From Haloarcula vallismortis ATCC 29715 (GTDB lineage Archaea > Halobacteriota > Halobacteria > Halobacteriales > Haloarculaceae): a stretch of 64,000 bases of DNA. The stretch spans positions 1 through 64,000 of the forward strand of contig NZ_AOLQ01000067.1 in the NCBI RefSeq assembly GCF_000337775.1. The letters run 5' to 3'. The position numbers and the translations under genes are program-made. This document shows positions 33,776-44,367 of the stretch, one piece after another (within the stretch, counting starts at the first letter, position 1; the number at the start of each line of letters is the position of its first letter). Below the pieces are notes generated by a model, which was not told the DNA's origin, ran no database searches, and worked only from the letters and a program-made list of their open reading frames with translations.

Positions 33776-35476
33776 ATGGCAACGCGAAAACCTGAAACGG
33801 GCTGGCACGGGGAGAACAGCGACGTCAACCACCTGCGCGGCCGTGCCTTCGAGGCGACCTGTCTGGCACTGACCGCGTTTGGACTCGTCTCCGTCATGTT
33901 GCTCCTACTGTTCGTCGCCAACGACGCGTTTCGGCCCCTTTCGGCGGACGTAGGGTGGCTGGCGACCTACGCCGTGACCGTGGTGGTGCCGCTGGCCGCA
34001 CTGGCCGTCTACTACTATCGACTTGATGAACCGGCCGGCGAAGTCGCTTACGTCGCCAGCGGGCTCCCGGTCGTCGGCCTCCTGCTCACGGGCGGGTTTG
34101 CGGTCCTGTTCACCGAACTACTCTCAGTCCTTGAATGGTTCGCGCTCCTCATCTCGCTGGTCGCGGCTGCCGGCCTGATCGTCGCACACGGCCGATTGCG
34201 ACCGAAGGCCGCGCTCGAACGCCTCGTGGTCGTACTCCTCGCCCCGGTCGTCACGGTGTTCGGTCTGCCACCCACCAGATTCAACTGGCTCGTCACCGAC
34301 GCCGCCGCAGCGCTTGGTCTCGATTTCGGGCTGTACTACCGCGTGATCAGCCTCCGGGAAGCGATCATGCTGCTCCCGTTCGTGCCCACGGACTGGGTCA
34401 TGCTACTCCTGACGCTCGTGCTCCCGGCCGCCGGTGCCGCAGGCTGGTTTGTCGAACAGCGACGCGAGTCACGGCGTGACGGGCTGGCCGTCGTCGGGCT
34501 GACGACGGTCGCTGCGGTACTGGGCGTCGTCGCCGGGCCGCTACTCGGTATCGGGGCTGACGTGTGGCTGCTCGTAGTCACATTCGCCGTACTCCCACTG
34601 GGCGTCTACGTCGAAGGCGTACTCCGTCGCGGTGAGGGCGTCCGCGGCCTCGCGTTCCCGGTTGTTGCCGTGCTTGGCGTCGTCGCAGGTAGCCTCATCA
34701 CCGGCGCGCTCGGGTTCGCCGGACCGGACCCCTGGCTCGACTGGGGGTTCCTGACGAGCGCGACCTCACGGACTGCCGCCGATGCCGGCATCTACCCCTC
34801 GATGGTCGGTTCGGTGATGATGATTATCGTGATCGTGCTCACCGCGTTCCCGGTCGGCGTCGGGGCGGCGATCTACCTCGAAGAGTACGCCCCCTCACAG
34901 GGGCTGATGGGCAAGTTTGTCACGCTCATCGAGATCAACATCGGGAACCTCGCCGGTGTCCCATCGGTCGTGTACGGCCTGCTCGGACTGGCGCTTTTCA
35001 TCCGGGTTCTCCAGTGGCCACAGGGCTCTATCATCGTTGCCGGCCTCGCGGTCGGTCTGTTGATCCTCCCGATTGTGATTATTTCTGCCCAGGAAGCGAT
35101 TCGATCCGTTCCCGACTCGTTCCGACAGGCCTCTTACGGGATGGGGGCGACCCGCTGGCAGACGATCCGTCAGGTCGTCCTTCCAGAAGCCCTGCCGGGC
35201 ATTCTAACCGGGACGATTCTGGCGCTGGGTCGAGCCATCGGCGAGACGGCCCCGCTGCTGATGATCGGGGCAGCGGCGTCGGTCCGGCTCGCGCCGAACA
35301 GCTTCTTCGACGTGGGTAGTATGATGCCCCGCCAGATCTTCTCGTGGTCGTCGGAACTGGAGCCCGCGTTTCGCCACGGCGTGCTGGCGGCCGGCGTAAT
35401 TACACTGCTTGCGGTGTTGCTGGTGATGAACGCGACAGCGATTGTCATCCGGAACCGGTATCAGCGAACAGGATAA
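33776..35476 (+). CDS. pstA: Phosphate ABC permease PstA, extended
   Basis: 566 residues, almost twice the usual bacterial PstA. The C-terminal 250 residues carry the normal domain (NLAGVPSVVYGLLGLALF, FRQASYGMGATRWQTIRQVVLPEALPGIL). The N-terminal 300 residues contain several additional hydrophobic helices with an arginine-rich cytoplasmic loop (VEQRRESRRDGLAVVG). This extension is also known in some halophile PstA proteins. It pairs with PstC. Confidence 0.9.
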   Translation: MATRKPETGWHGENSDVNHLRGRAFEATCLALTAFGLVSVMLLLLFVANDAFRPLSADVGWLATYAVTVVVPLAALAVYYYRLDEPAGEVAYVASGLPVVGLLLTGGFAVLFTELLSVLEWFALLISLVAAAGLIVAHGRLRPKAALERLVVVLLAPVVTVFGLPPTRFNWLVTDAAAALGLDFGLYYRVISLREAIMLLPFVPTDWVMLLLTLVLPAAGAAGWFVEQRRESRRDGLAVVGLTTVAAVLGVVAGPLLGIGADVWLLVVTFAVLPLGVYVEGVLRRGEGVRGLAFPVVAVLGVVAGSLITGALGFAGPDPWLDWGFLTSATSRTAADAGIYPSMVGSVMMIIVIVLTAFPVGVGAAIYLEEYAPSQGLMGKFVTLIEINIGNLAGVPSVVYGLLGLALFIRVLQWPQGSIIVAGLAVGLLILPIVIISAQEAIRSVPDSFRQASYGMGATRWQTIRQVVLPEALPGILTGTILALGRAIGETAPLLMIGAAASVRLAPNSFFDVGSMMPRQIFSWSSELEPAFRHGVLAAGVITLLAVLLVMNATAIVIRNRYQRTG

Positions 35477-35479
35477 TTC

Positions 35480-36379
35480 ATGACACAGAACGAGATGACG
35501 AGCAACGACAGTACCGAGCCCACACCGACCACTGAAACGGCCGCGTCGTCACCGGACCCGTCTGGTGACCCCCTCATCGAACAGTCGATTGACGTGGATG
35601 GAACCGACGCGACCGCGGCCGAGACCGGGGAGCCAGTCATCGAATCCCGCGACCTGAACGTGTTCTACGGCGAGACGCAGGCGCTGCAGAGTATCAATCT
35701 GGCCATCCCTGAAAAACAGGTGACGGCTATGATCGGTCCCTCCGGCTGTGGGAAGTCCACGTTCCTGCGGTGTATCAACCGCATGAACGACCTCATCGAC
35801 GCGGCGCGGGTCGAGGGAGACCTCTATTTCGAGGGGAAAAACGTCTACGATGCCGACGTGGACCCGGTGGCGCTGCGGCGACGAATCGGGATGGTGTTCC
35901 AGCATCCGAACCCCTTCCCCAAGAGCATCTACGACAACGTTGCTTACGGTCTCCGGATTCAGGACCAGACGGAGAACATAGACGAGAAAGTCGAGACGGC
36001 ACTCAAGCGCGCCGCGCTGTGGGACGAAGTCAAAGACCAGTTGGACAAGAGCGCGCTCGACCTTTCGGGCGGCCAGCAACAACGGCTCTGCATCGCCCGC
36101 GCCATCGCTGTCGACCCGGATGTCATTCTGATGGACGAACCGGCGTCGGCGCTGGACCCGATTGCCACCTCGAAGATTGAGGACCTCATCGAGGAGCTGG
36201 CCGAGGAGTTCACCGTCGTCATCGTCACGCACAACATGCAACAGGCGGCCCGCATCTCCGACAAGACGGCCGTCTTCCTCACCGGCGGCGAGCTGGTCGA
36301 GTTTGACGATACCGACAAGATATTCGAGAACCCCGAAAGCCAGCGCGTCGAAGACTACATCACCGGCAAGTTTGGATAG
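35480..36379 (+). CDS. pstB: Phosphate ABC ATPase PstB
   Basis: 299 residues. A disordered acidic stretch of about 50 residues precedes the ABC domain. Walker [11 protein letters not shown]-loop region, signature LSGGQQQRL, and Walker [13 protein letters not shown] are intact, with the PstB-typical [12 protein letters not shown] and [19 protein letters not shown]. It powers phosphate import. The extra acidic N-terminus is typical of haloarchaeal adaptation. Last gene of the operon. Confidence 0.94.
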   Translation: MTQNEMTSNDSTEPTPTTETAASSPDPSGDPLIEQSIDVDGTDATAAETGEPVIESRDLNVFYGETQALQSINLAIPEKQVTAMIGPSGCGKSTFLRCINRMNDLIDAARVEGDLYFEGKNVYDADVDPVALRRRIGMVFQHPNPFPKSIYDNVAYGLRIQDQTENIDEKVETALKRAALWDEVKDQLDKSALDLSGGQQQRLCIARAIAVDPDVILMDEPASALDPIATSKIEDLIEELAEEFTVVIVTHNMQQAARISDKTAVFLTGGELVEFDDTDKIFENPESQRVEDYITGKFG

Positions 36380-36400
36380 CTGCCTCCTTCGAATCGGCCG

Positions 36401-36405
36401 TTTTT
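36401..36405 (+). terminator. Oligo-T terminator after pstB
   Basis: Five T residues 22 bases after the pstB stop, in the short gap before the convergent TatD gene; a plausible end for the pst transcript. Confidence 0.4.
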
Positions 36406-36413
36406 ATCACCGC

Positions 36414-37259
36414 TTACCGGTCCAGCGTCGCTTCAGTGTCAATACCGTACACCGCTTTCGGTGTCTCGACGTGTGCCGTTCTGACTGCCTCTTCGTGTCC
36501 GTTTTCGAGTAGCCAGCGGACGCGCCGCGGGACGGTCTTCGGCCCAAGTACCGCGCCGGGGCGGTCCGGGTCGTCGATATAGTCGGTCTCCATCAGGAAC
36601 GGCTCGTCGGACTCGACCGCGATTTCCAGTTCGTCTTTGTCCGCAAGCACTGATTTGACCGGGCCACGGAGCCGTCCGCCGGAGTAGTGTTTGACGACCT
36701 GCGTTCGGTCGAGACCGCGCTTTTCGGCCCACTGCGCGACGTCTTCGAAGTCCTCGCCGCCCTCGGTGTGCAGCTGTATCGCACAGCCCACGTCGGCGGC
36801 ACGCTCGAACCCGTGACACATCACTTCGTTCGAGGCCGCCCAGATGGCGTCGTCCACGTCGTAATGTGGTCGACCGGACTTCATCGCGAGCGCCTCGCCG
36901 TCGGCGACGTACTCCGCTGCCACGTCGAGGCCGGTCTGCATGATGTCCCGCGCCTCCGACGGCGTGTAGCCGTCATCAACGAGTTTCGAAATCAACGCCG
37001 GGTGGACGCCGAGGACTGGCCAGGTACGGCCGTCCAGTACGTCGGTCGCTTCGGCGGCGGCCTCAACAGTGAGGTCGAACACCTCGCGGAAGATTGCCTC
37101 GTCGGTGGCCTTCTCGACGAGGTGCCAAGACGGCTTGTTGAGTACCAACAGGTGTGTGCCGCCCTGTGCCGCAAATTCCTCGGCTGCCGCGACGTTCCGG
37201 CCGTTGACCGGATCGAGATGGAGGTGGTTGTCCAGTACCGGCGTATCGTCGATGTTCAT
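36414..37259 (-). CDS. TatD-family metal-dependent hydrolase
   Basis: 281 residues, TIM-barrel amidohydrolase. DNHLHLDP metal-binding His pair near the N-terminus, LGVHPALISKL, CAIQLHTEGG, KHYSGG and a final ETDYIDDPDR loop with the metal-binding Asp. Likely a nuclease or amidohydrolase; a more specific substrate is not deducible. Convergent with pstB. Confidence 0.85.
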   Translation of the reverse strand: MNIDDTPVLDNHLHLDPVNGRNVAAAEEFAAQGGTHLLVLNKPSWHLVEKATDEAIFREVFDLTVEAAAEATDVLDGRTWPVLGVHPALISKLVDDGYTPSEARDIMQTGLDVAAEYVADGEALAMKSGRPHYDVDDAIWAASNEVMCHGFERAADVGCAIQLHTEGGEDFEDVAQWAEKRGLDRTQVVKHYSGGRLRGPVKSVLADKDELEIAVESDEPFLMETDYIDDPDRPGAVLGPKTVPRRVRWLLENGHEEAVRTAHVETPKAVYGIDTEATLDR

Positions 37260-37312
37260 ACGTGCTCAATAGCACTGGCGGAAAAAACAGTTGGCGTCAT
37301 GAGCGTCGAATC

Positions 37313-37759
37313 TTAGAGTGTCACTGCGTCTTCAGCTGCGTTGCGTAACGCATCGGAGCGGCCATACTCTCCCGGCGCGATAGCGACCGTCCTGACTCCA
37401 TCCCGTGCAGCCACTTCCAGCGCCGGCTTGAAATCCGTGTCTCGTGAGGCAATGGCCAGTACGTCGATCTGTCCGGCAACGGCGGCGTCTGTCGCGTCAA
37501 CGGCCAACCGGACATCGACATCACCGCTGGTAGTCCGGACCTCGAAGCCTCGTGCCTCGGCGGCCTGAATGAGTCCCGGCGAGGCGTTCTGGTCGACATA
37601 GAGACGAGTAACTGCCAGTGGACCATATTCGGCTGCGACATCCCGGACCGCATCCAGATCGACATCGAACTCGGACCTGAGGACGTTTGGCCCGTCGACG
37701 AATAGGCCGACGCGCTGTGGTCCGTCTTTCTCCTCGAATATCCGACGGAATAGCTCCAT
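37313..37759 (-). CDS. NYN-domain (TIGR00288-like) putative RNase
   Basis: 148 residues. The NYN/PIN-like core: VGLFVDGPNVLRSEFDVDLDAV with the first catalytic Asp, VTRLYVDQNASPGL, VDVRLAVDATDAAV with a second acidic cluster, and LAIASRDTDFKPALEVAARDGV with the third Asp. Family members are predicted metal-dependent RNases. The gene ends before the TatD gene, on the same strand. Confidence 0.85.
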   Translation of the reverse strand: MELFRRIFEEKDGPQRVGLFVDGPNVLRSEFDVDLDAVRDVAAEYGPLAVTRLYVDQNASPGLIQAAEARGFEVRTTSGDVDVRLAVDATDAAVAGQIDVLAIASRDTDFKPALEVAARDGVRTVAIAPGEYGRSDALRNAAEDAVTL

Positions 37760-37923
37760 GCGCCTCTTTCCCTGCCCAGCCCGCTTATGCGTGCCGCTTC
37801 AGTCTGTAAACCACTCCCCGCTATATAGAACGGTATGGCACAAAGCTTAGGATGATACCTCTCTCACACTACGGACGCAGTTCCATCCGCAGTCGGCCAG
37901 CAACAATGCGTGGTATTTGACAT

Positions 37924-39720
37924 ATGAGTGAAGGACATCTTCACGACCAAGACGTACTAGACGGGCTCTGTGAGATAATTTCGGATCCAGCTATGGTCCT
38001 CGACGCCGACGGCGTCTTTGCCGATGTCATTCACAACGCCCACAACGGGGCATTGTTTTTCAAAGATCCGGAAACACTGCTGGGAGCGGATCTCTGGGAT
38101 ATCTTCTCGACAGCACAGGCCGATCAGTTCCACGCGACTATCGAGGATGTCTTAGAAACGGGTGAACAGCAGCATATCGAGTACCAGCTATCGCTCGATC
38201 ACGGAGAGCGATACTTCGAGGCTCGTGTTACGCCGGTCGGCGGTGATAATGCGGGGCGCGTGCTGTGGCTGGCGGAGGATATCACACAGCGTAAACGGCG
38301 GGAAAGAAAGCAAGCCCTCATCGAGCGGGTGTTTGAGGTCAGCCCGGTCGGTATCGTCGTCGTCGAACGGTCTGGCAGAATTTCGCTAGCTAACGAGCGC
38401 GCCGAGGAACTGCTGGGTCTCGAACGCGAAGAACTCACTCAGAGACGATACAACCAACCTGAGTGGAACATATACTACGAAGACGGGACGCCAATCCCCA
38501 ATTCGGAACACCCGGTCACGCAAGTGCTTGACTCGGGTGAACCGATATTCGGGTTCGAGCACTGGATCGAACTGGTTGACGGGAGCGAGCGGTGGCTTTC
38601 GAGCAATGCCGCGCCGATACTGAGTGATGACGGGACAGTTGAGCGCGTTGTCGTTGGTCTAGACGACGCAACGGGATTGAAACAGCGGGAAGAGCAACTA
38701 GAGTGGCTTGTCGGAACTGAAACCCTGGCCGACGTTGGCGGGTGGGAACTCGATCTGGAGACGGATATGATAGAGGGAACTACGGGGATGCAGCGCCTCT
38801 ACGGAACGCCTGACTACAACCCCACGCTTGAGGAGGCCATCGAGCAGTACCACCCCGACGATAGAGCGGCCGTTCGCGACGCGATCAAGACCTGTTGTGA
38901 AACCGGTGAACCGATGGAACTAGAGGCACGCCGCCAGACCGCTGCCGAAACCGAGCGCTGGTTCCGACTCCGGGCTGAAAAGACTGTCCGGAACGGGACG
39001 CCGAAACTGCGAGGCATCGTTCGAGACATCACGCAGGACAAGGAGCGAGAGCAGCGGCTCATGGTCATGAGTCGGATTCTCCGGCACAACATCCGGAACA
39101 AGCTAACAGTGATACGGGGCAATTCGAGACTCCTCAAGGAAGCCCTCACTTCGTCTGAACCCCCCGTTGATACCGCTATGGGACACATCGACAGAATCGA
39201 GAGCGCGTCGAAAGAGCTCGATTCACTGGCCGAACGAGCACGGACGTTCGACCGTGTCATCGAGCGAGACCTCCGAGGCGGGACAGTCCATCTCCAGCAG
39301 GTATTCAATGATGTCCGAGATGACCTCACAGAACAGCACCCCAGAGTCACCATCAAAGTCGCACCCACTGACGCGGAGATATCGGGTGACAGGATGGCTA
39401 TCGACCTGATACTGGAGATCGTTCTCGAGAACGCTCTGGAATACAGTGACCAGTCCGACCCGACAATCAAGCTTACAGCCGAAGAATCGCCGCTTGGACA
39501 GGCGACAGTCAGCATCGATACCGATGGCGCTGCGATCCCCGATATGGAGCGCAATGTCTTGACTTCGGAGATCGAGGGACCAGTGGCACATAGCCGTGGG
39601 CTCGGACTGTGGGCAGTCATGTGGCTTGTCCGACGGCTCGGCGGGTCCGTGACGATGGACGAGGACCACGACGACGGAACGCGCGTCGAACTCGTGTTCC
39701 CGCAGGCGCGAAGCGAGTAA
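37924..39720 (+). CDS. PAS sensor histidine kinase
   Basis: 598 residues, soluble. Three PAS domains: about 12-120, 130-250 and 255-375. The H-box follows (SRILRHNIRNKLTVIRG, phosphoacceptor His near residue 384), then a HATPase domain with N-box ILEIVLENALEY and G2 box SRGLGLWAV. The G1 box reads DTDGAAIPD instead of DNGPGIPD, missing its glycines, so ATP binding may be altered. The signal is unknown. The promoter region contains TATATAG near 37830. Confidence 0.85.
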   Translation: MSEGHLHDQDVLDGLCEIISDPAMVLDADGVFADVIHNAHNGALFFKDPETLLGADLWDIFSTAQADQFHATIEDVLETGEQQHIEYQLSLDHGERYFEARVTPVGGDNAGRVLWLAEDITQRKRRERKQALIERVFEVSPVGIVVVERSGRISLANERAEELLGLEREELTQRRYNQPEWNIYYEDGTPIPNSEHPVTQVLDSGEPIFGFEHWIELVDGSERWLSSNAAPILSDDGTVERVVVGLDDATGLKQREEQLEWLVGTETLADVGGWELDLETDMIEGTTGMQRLYGTPDYNPTLEEAIEQYHPDDRAAVRDAIKTCCETGEPMELEARRQTAAETERWFRLRAEKTVRNGTPKLRGIVRDITQDKEREQRLMVMSRILRHNIRNKLTVIRGNSRLLKEALTSSEPPVDTAMGHIDRIESASKELDSLAERARTFDRVIERDLRGGTVHLQQVFNDVRDDLTEQHPRVTIKVAPTDAEISGDRMAIDLILEIVLENALEYSDQSDPTIKLTAEESPLGQATVSIDTDGAAIPDMERNVLTSEIEGPVAHSRGLGLWAVMWLVRRLGGSVTMDEDHDDGTRVELVFPQARSE

Positions 39721-39865
39721 GCGAAACGACGGCTCATTTTCTTTCTTGACCTCGTCGTCCTGTCTGACACAATCGTCGATTTGATATCGTCGTATATGAT
39801 TTATCAGCGGTTCGCAGGCGGCGGAGGGCCAAACGGTAAGACCACGCGGTTCGAGAGGGTCGCGT

Positions 39866-40957
39866 ATGACACTGCGGGCACCACCGCTTTCTGCGGTTCA
39901 CCAGCGAGCCGACGCTTCGTTCACCGATTTCGGCGGGTGGGAGATGCCGGTCGAGTTCGAATCGATTCGCACGGAACACGAGGCAGTCCGGGACGAAGCC
40001 GGGAAGTTCGACGTTTCACACATGGGACAGATAACCGTGGCCGGTCCGGACGCGGCGACGCTGACACAGCGGCTGACCACGAACGACGTGACTGTGCTGG
40101 ACCCGGGCGAGGCCCAGTATGGAGCCATCACAGACGAAGACGGGATTATGCTGGACGACATCGTCCTCTACCGGTTGCCCGAAGGCGCGGCCGATGAGTT
40201 CCTGTTCATCCCAAACGCCGGGAACGACGGAGAGATGACCGAACGGTGGCTCTCCGAGCGGGACGAGCGGGGGCTTGACGCGAGTGTGATGAATCGGACC
40301 GAGGAGTACGCGATGATCGCCGTCCAGGGGCCTGACGCGCCGGACCTGCTGGCGGCCGAGACAGATATCTCGCTCGCCGGCCTGTCACGGTTTGAGGTAG
40401 CTGACGGGGCTGTCGCTGGCGTTGACTCACTGATTGCTCAGACAGGATACACGGGCGAGCGCGGCTTCGAAATCCTCTGTCCGCCAGACGAGGCTGAGGC
40501 GGTCTGGGGCGCGCTTGAGTGCCAGCCCTGCGGACTCGGTGCGCGCGACACCCTCCGTCTAGAAATGGGATTTCTGCTCTCTGGGCAGGAGTTCCATCCG
40601 GTCGACGAGCCCAGAACGCCCTATGAGGCCGGTATCGGCTGGACAGTCAAGCTCGATACGGAGTTTACCGGTCGAGACGCATTAGCGGGCGTCGCCGCGG
40701 ACGGTCCCGAGGAGAAGCTCATCGGCATCGAACTCATCGACCGTGGCGTCCCGCGCCACGGGTACGACGTGACGACGCCGGACGGGGAGCCGATTGGTCA
40801 CATCACCAGCGGAACGATGAGTCCGACGCTGGGGTCGCCAATCGCCCTCGCATATGTCCCAGCGGCGTACGCCGAACCGGACACGTCCGTCCGCGTTGTC
40901 GTCCGCGGTGAACCGAAGAAAGCACGTACCAGGAGCACACCATTCCTCGATAGATGA
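39866..40957 (+). CDS. gcvT: Glycine cleavage T protein (aminomethyltransferase)
   Basis: 363 residues. [37 protein letters not shown] opening, [15 protein letters not shown] substrate/tetrahydrofolate block, and a [14 protein letters not shown] region. It transfers the aminomethyl group from H protein to tetrahydrofolate. It overlaps gcvH by four bases (ATGA). First gene of the glycine cleavage operon. Confidence 0.95.
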   Translation: MTLRAPPLSAVHQRADASFTDFGGWEMPVEFESIRTEHEAVRDEAGKFDVSHMGQITVAGPDAATLTQRLTTNDVTVLDPGEAQYGAITDEDGIMLDDIVLYRLPEGAADEFLFIPNAGNDGEMTERWLSERDERGLDASVMNRTEEYAMIAVQGPDAPDLLAAETDISLAGLSRFEVADGAVAGVDSLIAQTGYTGERGFEILCPPDEAEAVWGALECQPCGLGARDTLRLEMGFLLSGQEFHPVDEPRTPYEAGIGWTVKLDTEFTGRDALAGVAADGPEEKLIGIELIDRGVPRHGYDVTTPDGEPIGHITSGTMSPTLGSPIALAYVPAAYAEPDTSVRVVVRGEPKKARTRSTPFLDR

Positions 40958-41337
40958 GCTTCGACGTTCCCGATGACCTGCGATATCTGGAGTCACACGA
41001 ATGGGTACGCGTCGCCGGCGATACGGCCGCAGTCGGTATCACGGCGTTCGCACAGGACGAGCTCGGCGACGTGGTGTTCGTCGAGCTACCCGAGGAAGGG
41101 GCGGAGCTGGCCGCTGGTGAAGACTTCGGCGTCGTGGAGTCTATCAAAGCTGTGTCTGACGTGTACGCCCCCGTATCCGGCACCGTCACAGCAGTCAACG
41201 ACCGGCTCCGTGACGAGCCGGAACTGCTGAACGAGGACCCGTTCGGTGACGGCTGGATGCTTGAGGTCGAGGTGGCTGATGAGAGTGAAGTCGACGACCT
41301 GCTCTCACCCGACGCGTACCGCGACCAGATCGAGTAA
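40954..41337 (+). CDS. gcvH: Glycine cleavage H protein
   Basis: 127 residues. The lipoylation motif [20 protein letters not shown] contains the target Lys. [34 protein letters not shown] opening is typical. It carries the aminomethyl group between P and T proteins. Confidence 0.96.
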   Translation: MSFDVPDDLRYLESHEWVRVAGDTAAVGITAFAQDELGDVVFVELPEEGAELAAGEDFGVVESIKAVSDVYAPVSGTVTAVNDRLRDEPELLNEDPFGDGWMLEVEVADESEVDDLLSPDAYRDQIE

Positions 41338-41443
41338 CCCCTGTGGCAGCGGTCCCCGGCAGGGGTGAAAGGAGTAACCTAATGTGGGCACGGTCGCTAG
41401 CTGTCGATATCATGTCACCCCGCCGCTACTGGGTGGTTCTCCA

Positions 41444-42787
41444 ATGAGCAATAGTGATTCACACACAACAGGCAGTCCGTACGCACCGCAGACGGCTGCA
41501 GAGACCGCGACGATGCTTGAGGCAGTCGGGGCCGACGACCTCGAATCGCTGTTCGACGTTCCCGAGTCCGTTGCCTTCGACGGCGAGTTCGGCATCGACG
41601 CCCGAAGCGAACGGGCGGCGCGCCGGGAAGTCGCGCGCCTCCTGGGTCGGAACGCCGACCTTACCGAATTTCTCGGTCGTGGCCACTACGACCACTACGT
41701 CCCGAGCGTCGTCGACGACCTCGCGAGCCGGTCGGAGTTCCTGACCTCCTACACGCAGTATCAGCCCGAGGTCGCACAGGGCTTTCTGCAGGCCCTCTTC
41801 GAGTTCCAGTCGATGCTGGTGGAACTCACGGGACTGGGCGTTGCCAACTGCTCGATGTATGACGACGCGACGGCGCTGGGGGAGGCGGCGACGCTCTCCC
41901 AGCGCGTCCGCTCTGTGTCCGGGGACCGGATTCTGGTTCCCGAACACCTCCGGGAGGGCAAACGCGCCGTGCTGTCGAACTACGCCGATGGACCGGAGCT
42001 CACGGTCGAGTCCTATCCGATGACCGACGGCGTCGTCGACGTCCCGGCGCTGACTGACGAGATAGGCGACGACACCGCGATGGTGTACGCCGAGTCGCCG
42101 ACGGTCCGTGGCGTTATCGAAGAACGCCTCAGCGCTATCGGCGATCTGGCGCACGACCACGAGGCGCTGTTCTGTCTCGGCTCGGACCCGGTTGCGCTGT
42201 CCCTGCTTGAGCGTCCGGTCGATGTCGGGGCTGACGTGGTCGTCGGTGACGCCGCGTCGCTGGGGACCGGCACCGCCTACGGCTTCGGGCTGGGGATGTT
42301 CGTCACCCGCGAGGAGTACCTGCGGCAGGTCCCCGGGCGGCTGGTCGGGGCTAGCGAAGACGCCGCCGACCGCCGTGCGTACACGTTGACACTCCAGACC
42401 CGGGAGCAACACATCAGGAAGGAACGGGCCACGTCCAACATCTGTACGAATCAGGCATGGGTCGCGCTTCGAACCGCGATGCACGCCGCCTGGCTCGGCC
42501 CGGACGGACTGGTCGACCTCGCAGAGGACTGTGTGACCCGCGCCCGTGATCTGGCCGACCGCCTCGACGACATCGTCGGCGTGAAAGCACCGGTTCACGG
42601 CCGCCATCATTTCCGGGAGTTCCTCGCCCATACGGACCAGCCCGCAAGCGCCATCGTTGCCGATCTCGCAGCGGAGGGGTTCGCGGTCCACGCCGTCGGC
42701 GATCATCTGGTGCAGGTGTGTGCGACCGAGACCACTGCCGACGCGACAGACGAGTTTGTCGCGGCACTCCGGGAGGTGGCGAAATGA
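41444..42787 (+). CDS. gcvPA: Glycine dehydrogenase subunit 1
   Basis: 447 residues, N-terminal half of the split P protein. [64 protein letters not shown] and [14 protein letters not shown] are diagnostic. The start at 41444 ([10 protein letters not shown]) is preferred; the longer frame adds a Cys/His-containing leader. Its TGA overlaps an ATG (ATGA) for a mini-frame that leads to gcvPB. Confidence 0.94.
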   Translation: MSNSDSHTTGSPYAPQTAAETATMLEAVGADDLESLFDVPESVAFDGEFGIDARSERAARREVARLLGRNADLTEFLGRGHYDHYVPSVVDDLASRSEFLTSYTQYQPEVAQGFLQALFEFQSMLVELTGLGVANCSMYDDATALGEAATLSQRVRSVSGDRILVPEHLREGKRAVLSNYADGPELTVESYPMTDGVVDVPALTDEIGDDTAMVYAESPTVRGVIEERLSAIGDLAHDHEALFCLGSDPVALSLLERPVDVGADVVVGDAASLGTGTAYGFGLGMFVTREEYLRQVPGRLVGASEDAADRRAYTLTLQTREQHIRKERATSNICTNQAWVALRTAMHAAWLGPDGLVDLAEDCVTRARDLADRLDDIVGVKAPVHGRHHFREFLAHTDQPASAIVADLAAEGFAVHAVGDHLVQVCATETTADATDEFVAALREVAK

Positions 42788-42873
42788 CGCCCGTCTCGCG
42801 GTACTCGGCGAACCACTGTGAGACAGACTGCGTCCCACAGGCGTCACGCTCGACACGGGGGTGTCTCGCGTGA
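42784..42873 (+). CDS. Possible coupling mini-ORF between gcvPA and gcvPB
   Basis: 29 residues ([20 protein letters not shown] and a Cys-containing tail). Its ATG overlaps the gcvPA stop and its TGA overlaps the GTG of gcvPB. It may be a real peptide, a translational coupler, or chance. Confidence 0.3.
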   Translation: MTPVSRYSANHCETDCVPQASRSTRGCLA

Positions 42874-44291
42874 AATACGACCAGGCGCGCTGGACCGACG
42901 ACAACGAGGACCGGTACGAACCGCTGCTCTCGGAGAAAGCGAGCCAAACGGTCGACATCGACGACTCGCCGCTGCCCGATGACCTGACGCGCGACAGTCT
43001 CTCACTGCCGGACCCGGCAGAGCCCGAGCTGGCCCGCCACTACACGCGCCTCTCGCAGATGAACTACGGCGTCGAGAGCGGGCCCTTCCCGCTTGGCTCG
43101 TGTACGATGAAGTACAACCCCTCCTTCACCGAGGACGTGGCTGCACGGGCGGACGCCGCTATCCACCCGGATCGACCCGATTCGACAACGCAGGGGACGC
43201 TGGCGCTGTGTCACCGGCTACAGGACTATCTGGGCCGAATCGGCGGGATGGACGCCGTGACGCTGCAGCCGCCGGCCGGCGCGGCCGGCGAGTTCACCGG
43301 CATCCAAATCGCGAAGGCCTACCACGAGCACAACGACGACGAGCGCTCGGAGGTCATCATCCCGGACTCGGCACATGGGACGAACTTCGCGACGGCGGCG
43401 ATGGCCGGCTACGATGTCGTGGAGCTACCGAGCGGCGACGACGGTCGGGTCGACATTGAGGCGCTGGAGGCGGCCGTCGGTGATGAAACCGCCGCGTTGA
43501 TGCTCACAAACCCCAACACACTGGGGCTGTTTGAGCGCGATATCGAACACGTCGCCGACATCGTCCACGACGCCGGCGGCCTGCTGTACTACGATGGCGC
43601 GAACCTCAACGCACTGTTGGGACGCGCTCGCCCCGGCGATATGGGCTTTGACGTGATGCACTACAACGTCCACAAGACGTTCGCGACGCCCCACGGCGGC
43701 GGCGGCCCCGGTGCCGGCCCGGTCGGCGTCCGCGAGGAACTGGCACAGTTCCTCCCGAACCCACACGTCAGGGAGCGCGGCGGCAACTTCGAACACTACG
43801 AGCCGGACCACTCAATCGGGAAGGTGCATGGCTTCTATGGCAACTGGCCGGTCCTGCTCAAGACCTTCGCGTACATCGCCAGACTCGGCGACGAGGGGCT
43901 CCGGGACGCCAGCGCCAAGGCCGTACTGAACGCGAACTATCTCGCTGAGCAGATCGAGTACGAGGTCCCCTTTGGCCCGTTCCATCACGAGTTCGTCGCC
44001 AGCGCGGGCGAACAGGACGCCGCCGACGCGGCCAAGCGGATGCTCGACTACGGCGTCCATCCGCCGACGACGAAGTGGCCCGAAATCGTCGACGAGGCGC
44101 TGATGACCGAACCGACAGAGGGTGAGACCAAACGGTCGCTGGACCAGCTTGCGGCCGCGTTCAACGCTGTGGCCGGTGACTCGGACGCCGAACTGGCCGA
44201 CGCGCCGTCGCGTCCGACGGCGAAACGCATCGACCAGGCGACTGCGGCCCGGAACCCGCGGCTCTCCTGGCAGGCGCTTGACGACACGTAG
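42870..44291 (+). CDS. gcvPB: Glycine dehydrogenase subunit 2 (PLP)
   Basis: 473 residues from the GTG at 42870; another in-frame GTG lies three codons upstream. C-terminal half of the split P protein. The PLP-lysine is in DVMHYNVHKTFATPHGGGGPGAGPVGV, and SRYYTRLS-like LARHYTRLSQMNYGVESGPFPLGSCTMKYNP and QPPAGAAGEFTGI are present. With GcvPA it decarboxylates glycine onto H protein lipoate. Confidence 0.94.
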   Translation: MKYDQARWTDDNEDRYEPLLSEKASQTVDIDDSPLPDDLTRDSLSLPDPAEPELARHYTRLSQMNYGVESGPFPLGSCTMKYNPSFTEDVAARADAAIHPDRPDSTTQGTLALCHRLQDYLGRIGGMDAVTLQPPAGAAGEFTGIQIAKAYHEHNDDERSEVIIPDSAHGTNFATAAMAGYDVVELPSGDDGRVDIEALEAAVGDETAALMLTNPNTLGLFERDIEHVADIVHDAGGLLYYDGANLNALLGRARPGDMGFDVMHYNVHKTFATPHGGGGPGAGPVGVREELAQFLPNPHVRERGGNFEHYEPDHSIGKVHGFYGNWPVLLKTFAYIARLGDEGLRDASAKAVLNANYLAEQIEYEVPFGPFHHEFVASAGEQDAADAAKRMLDYGVHPPTTKWPEIVDEALMTEPTEGETKRSLDQLAAAFNAVAGDSDAELADAPSRPTAKRIDQATAARNPRLSWQALDDT

Positions 44292-44310
44292 CCGCTCGTT
44301 TCGACATTTG

Positions 44311-44330
44311 ATACTCTCGCCCGAGCGTAT
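44311..44330. promoter_or_regulatory. Inverted repeat between gcvPB and kinase gene
   Basis: ATACTCTCG and CGAGCGTAT flank two bases with one mismatch. A second short hairpin CCAC/GTGG at 44334-44344 follows. They may terminate the gcv transcript or control the kinase gene at 44368. Confidence 0.35.
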
Positions 44331-44367
44331 ATGCCACCCCGTGGTATAGCAATTACAACGGAACGCT

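Noticed and set aside
39721-39865. Possible glycine riboswitch upstream of gcvT
   Set aside because: No recognisable aptamer structure; only an AT-rich promoter-like stretch is visible.
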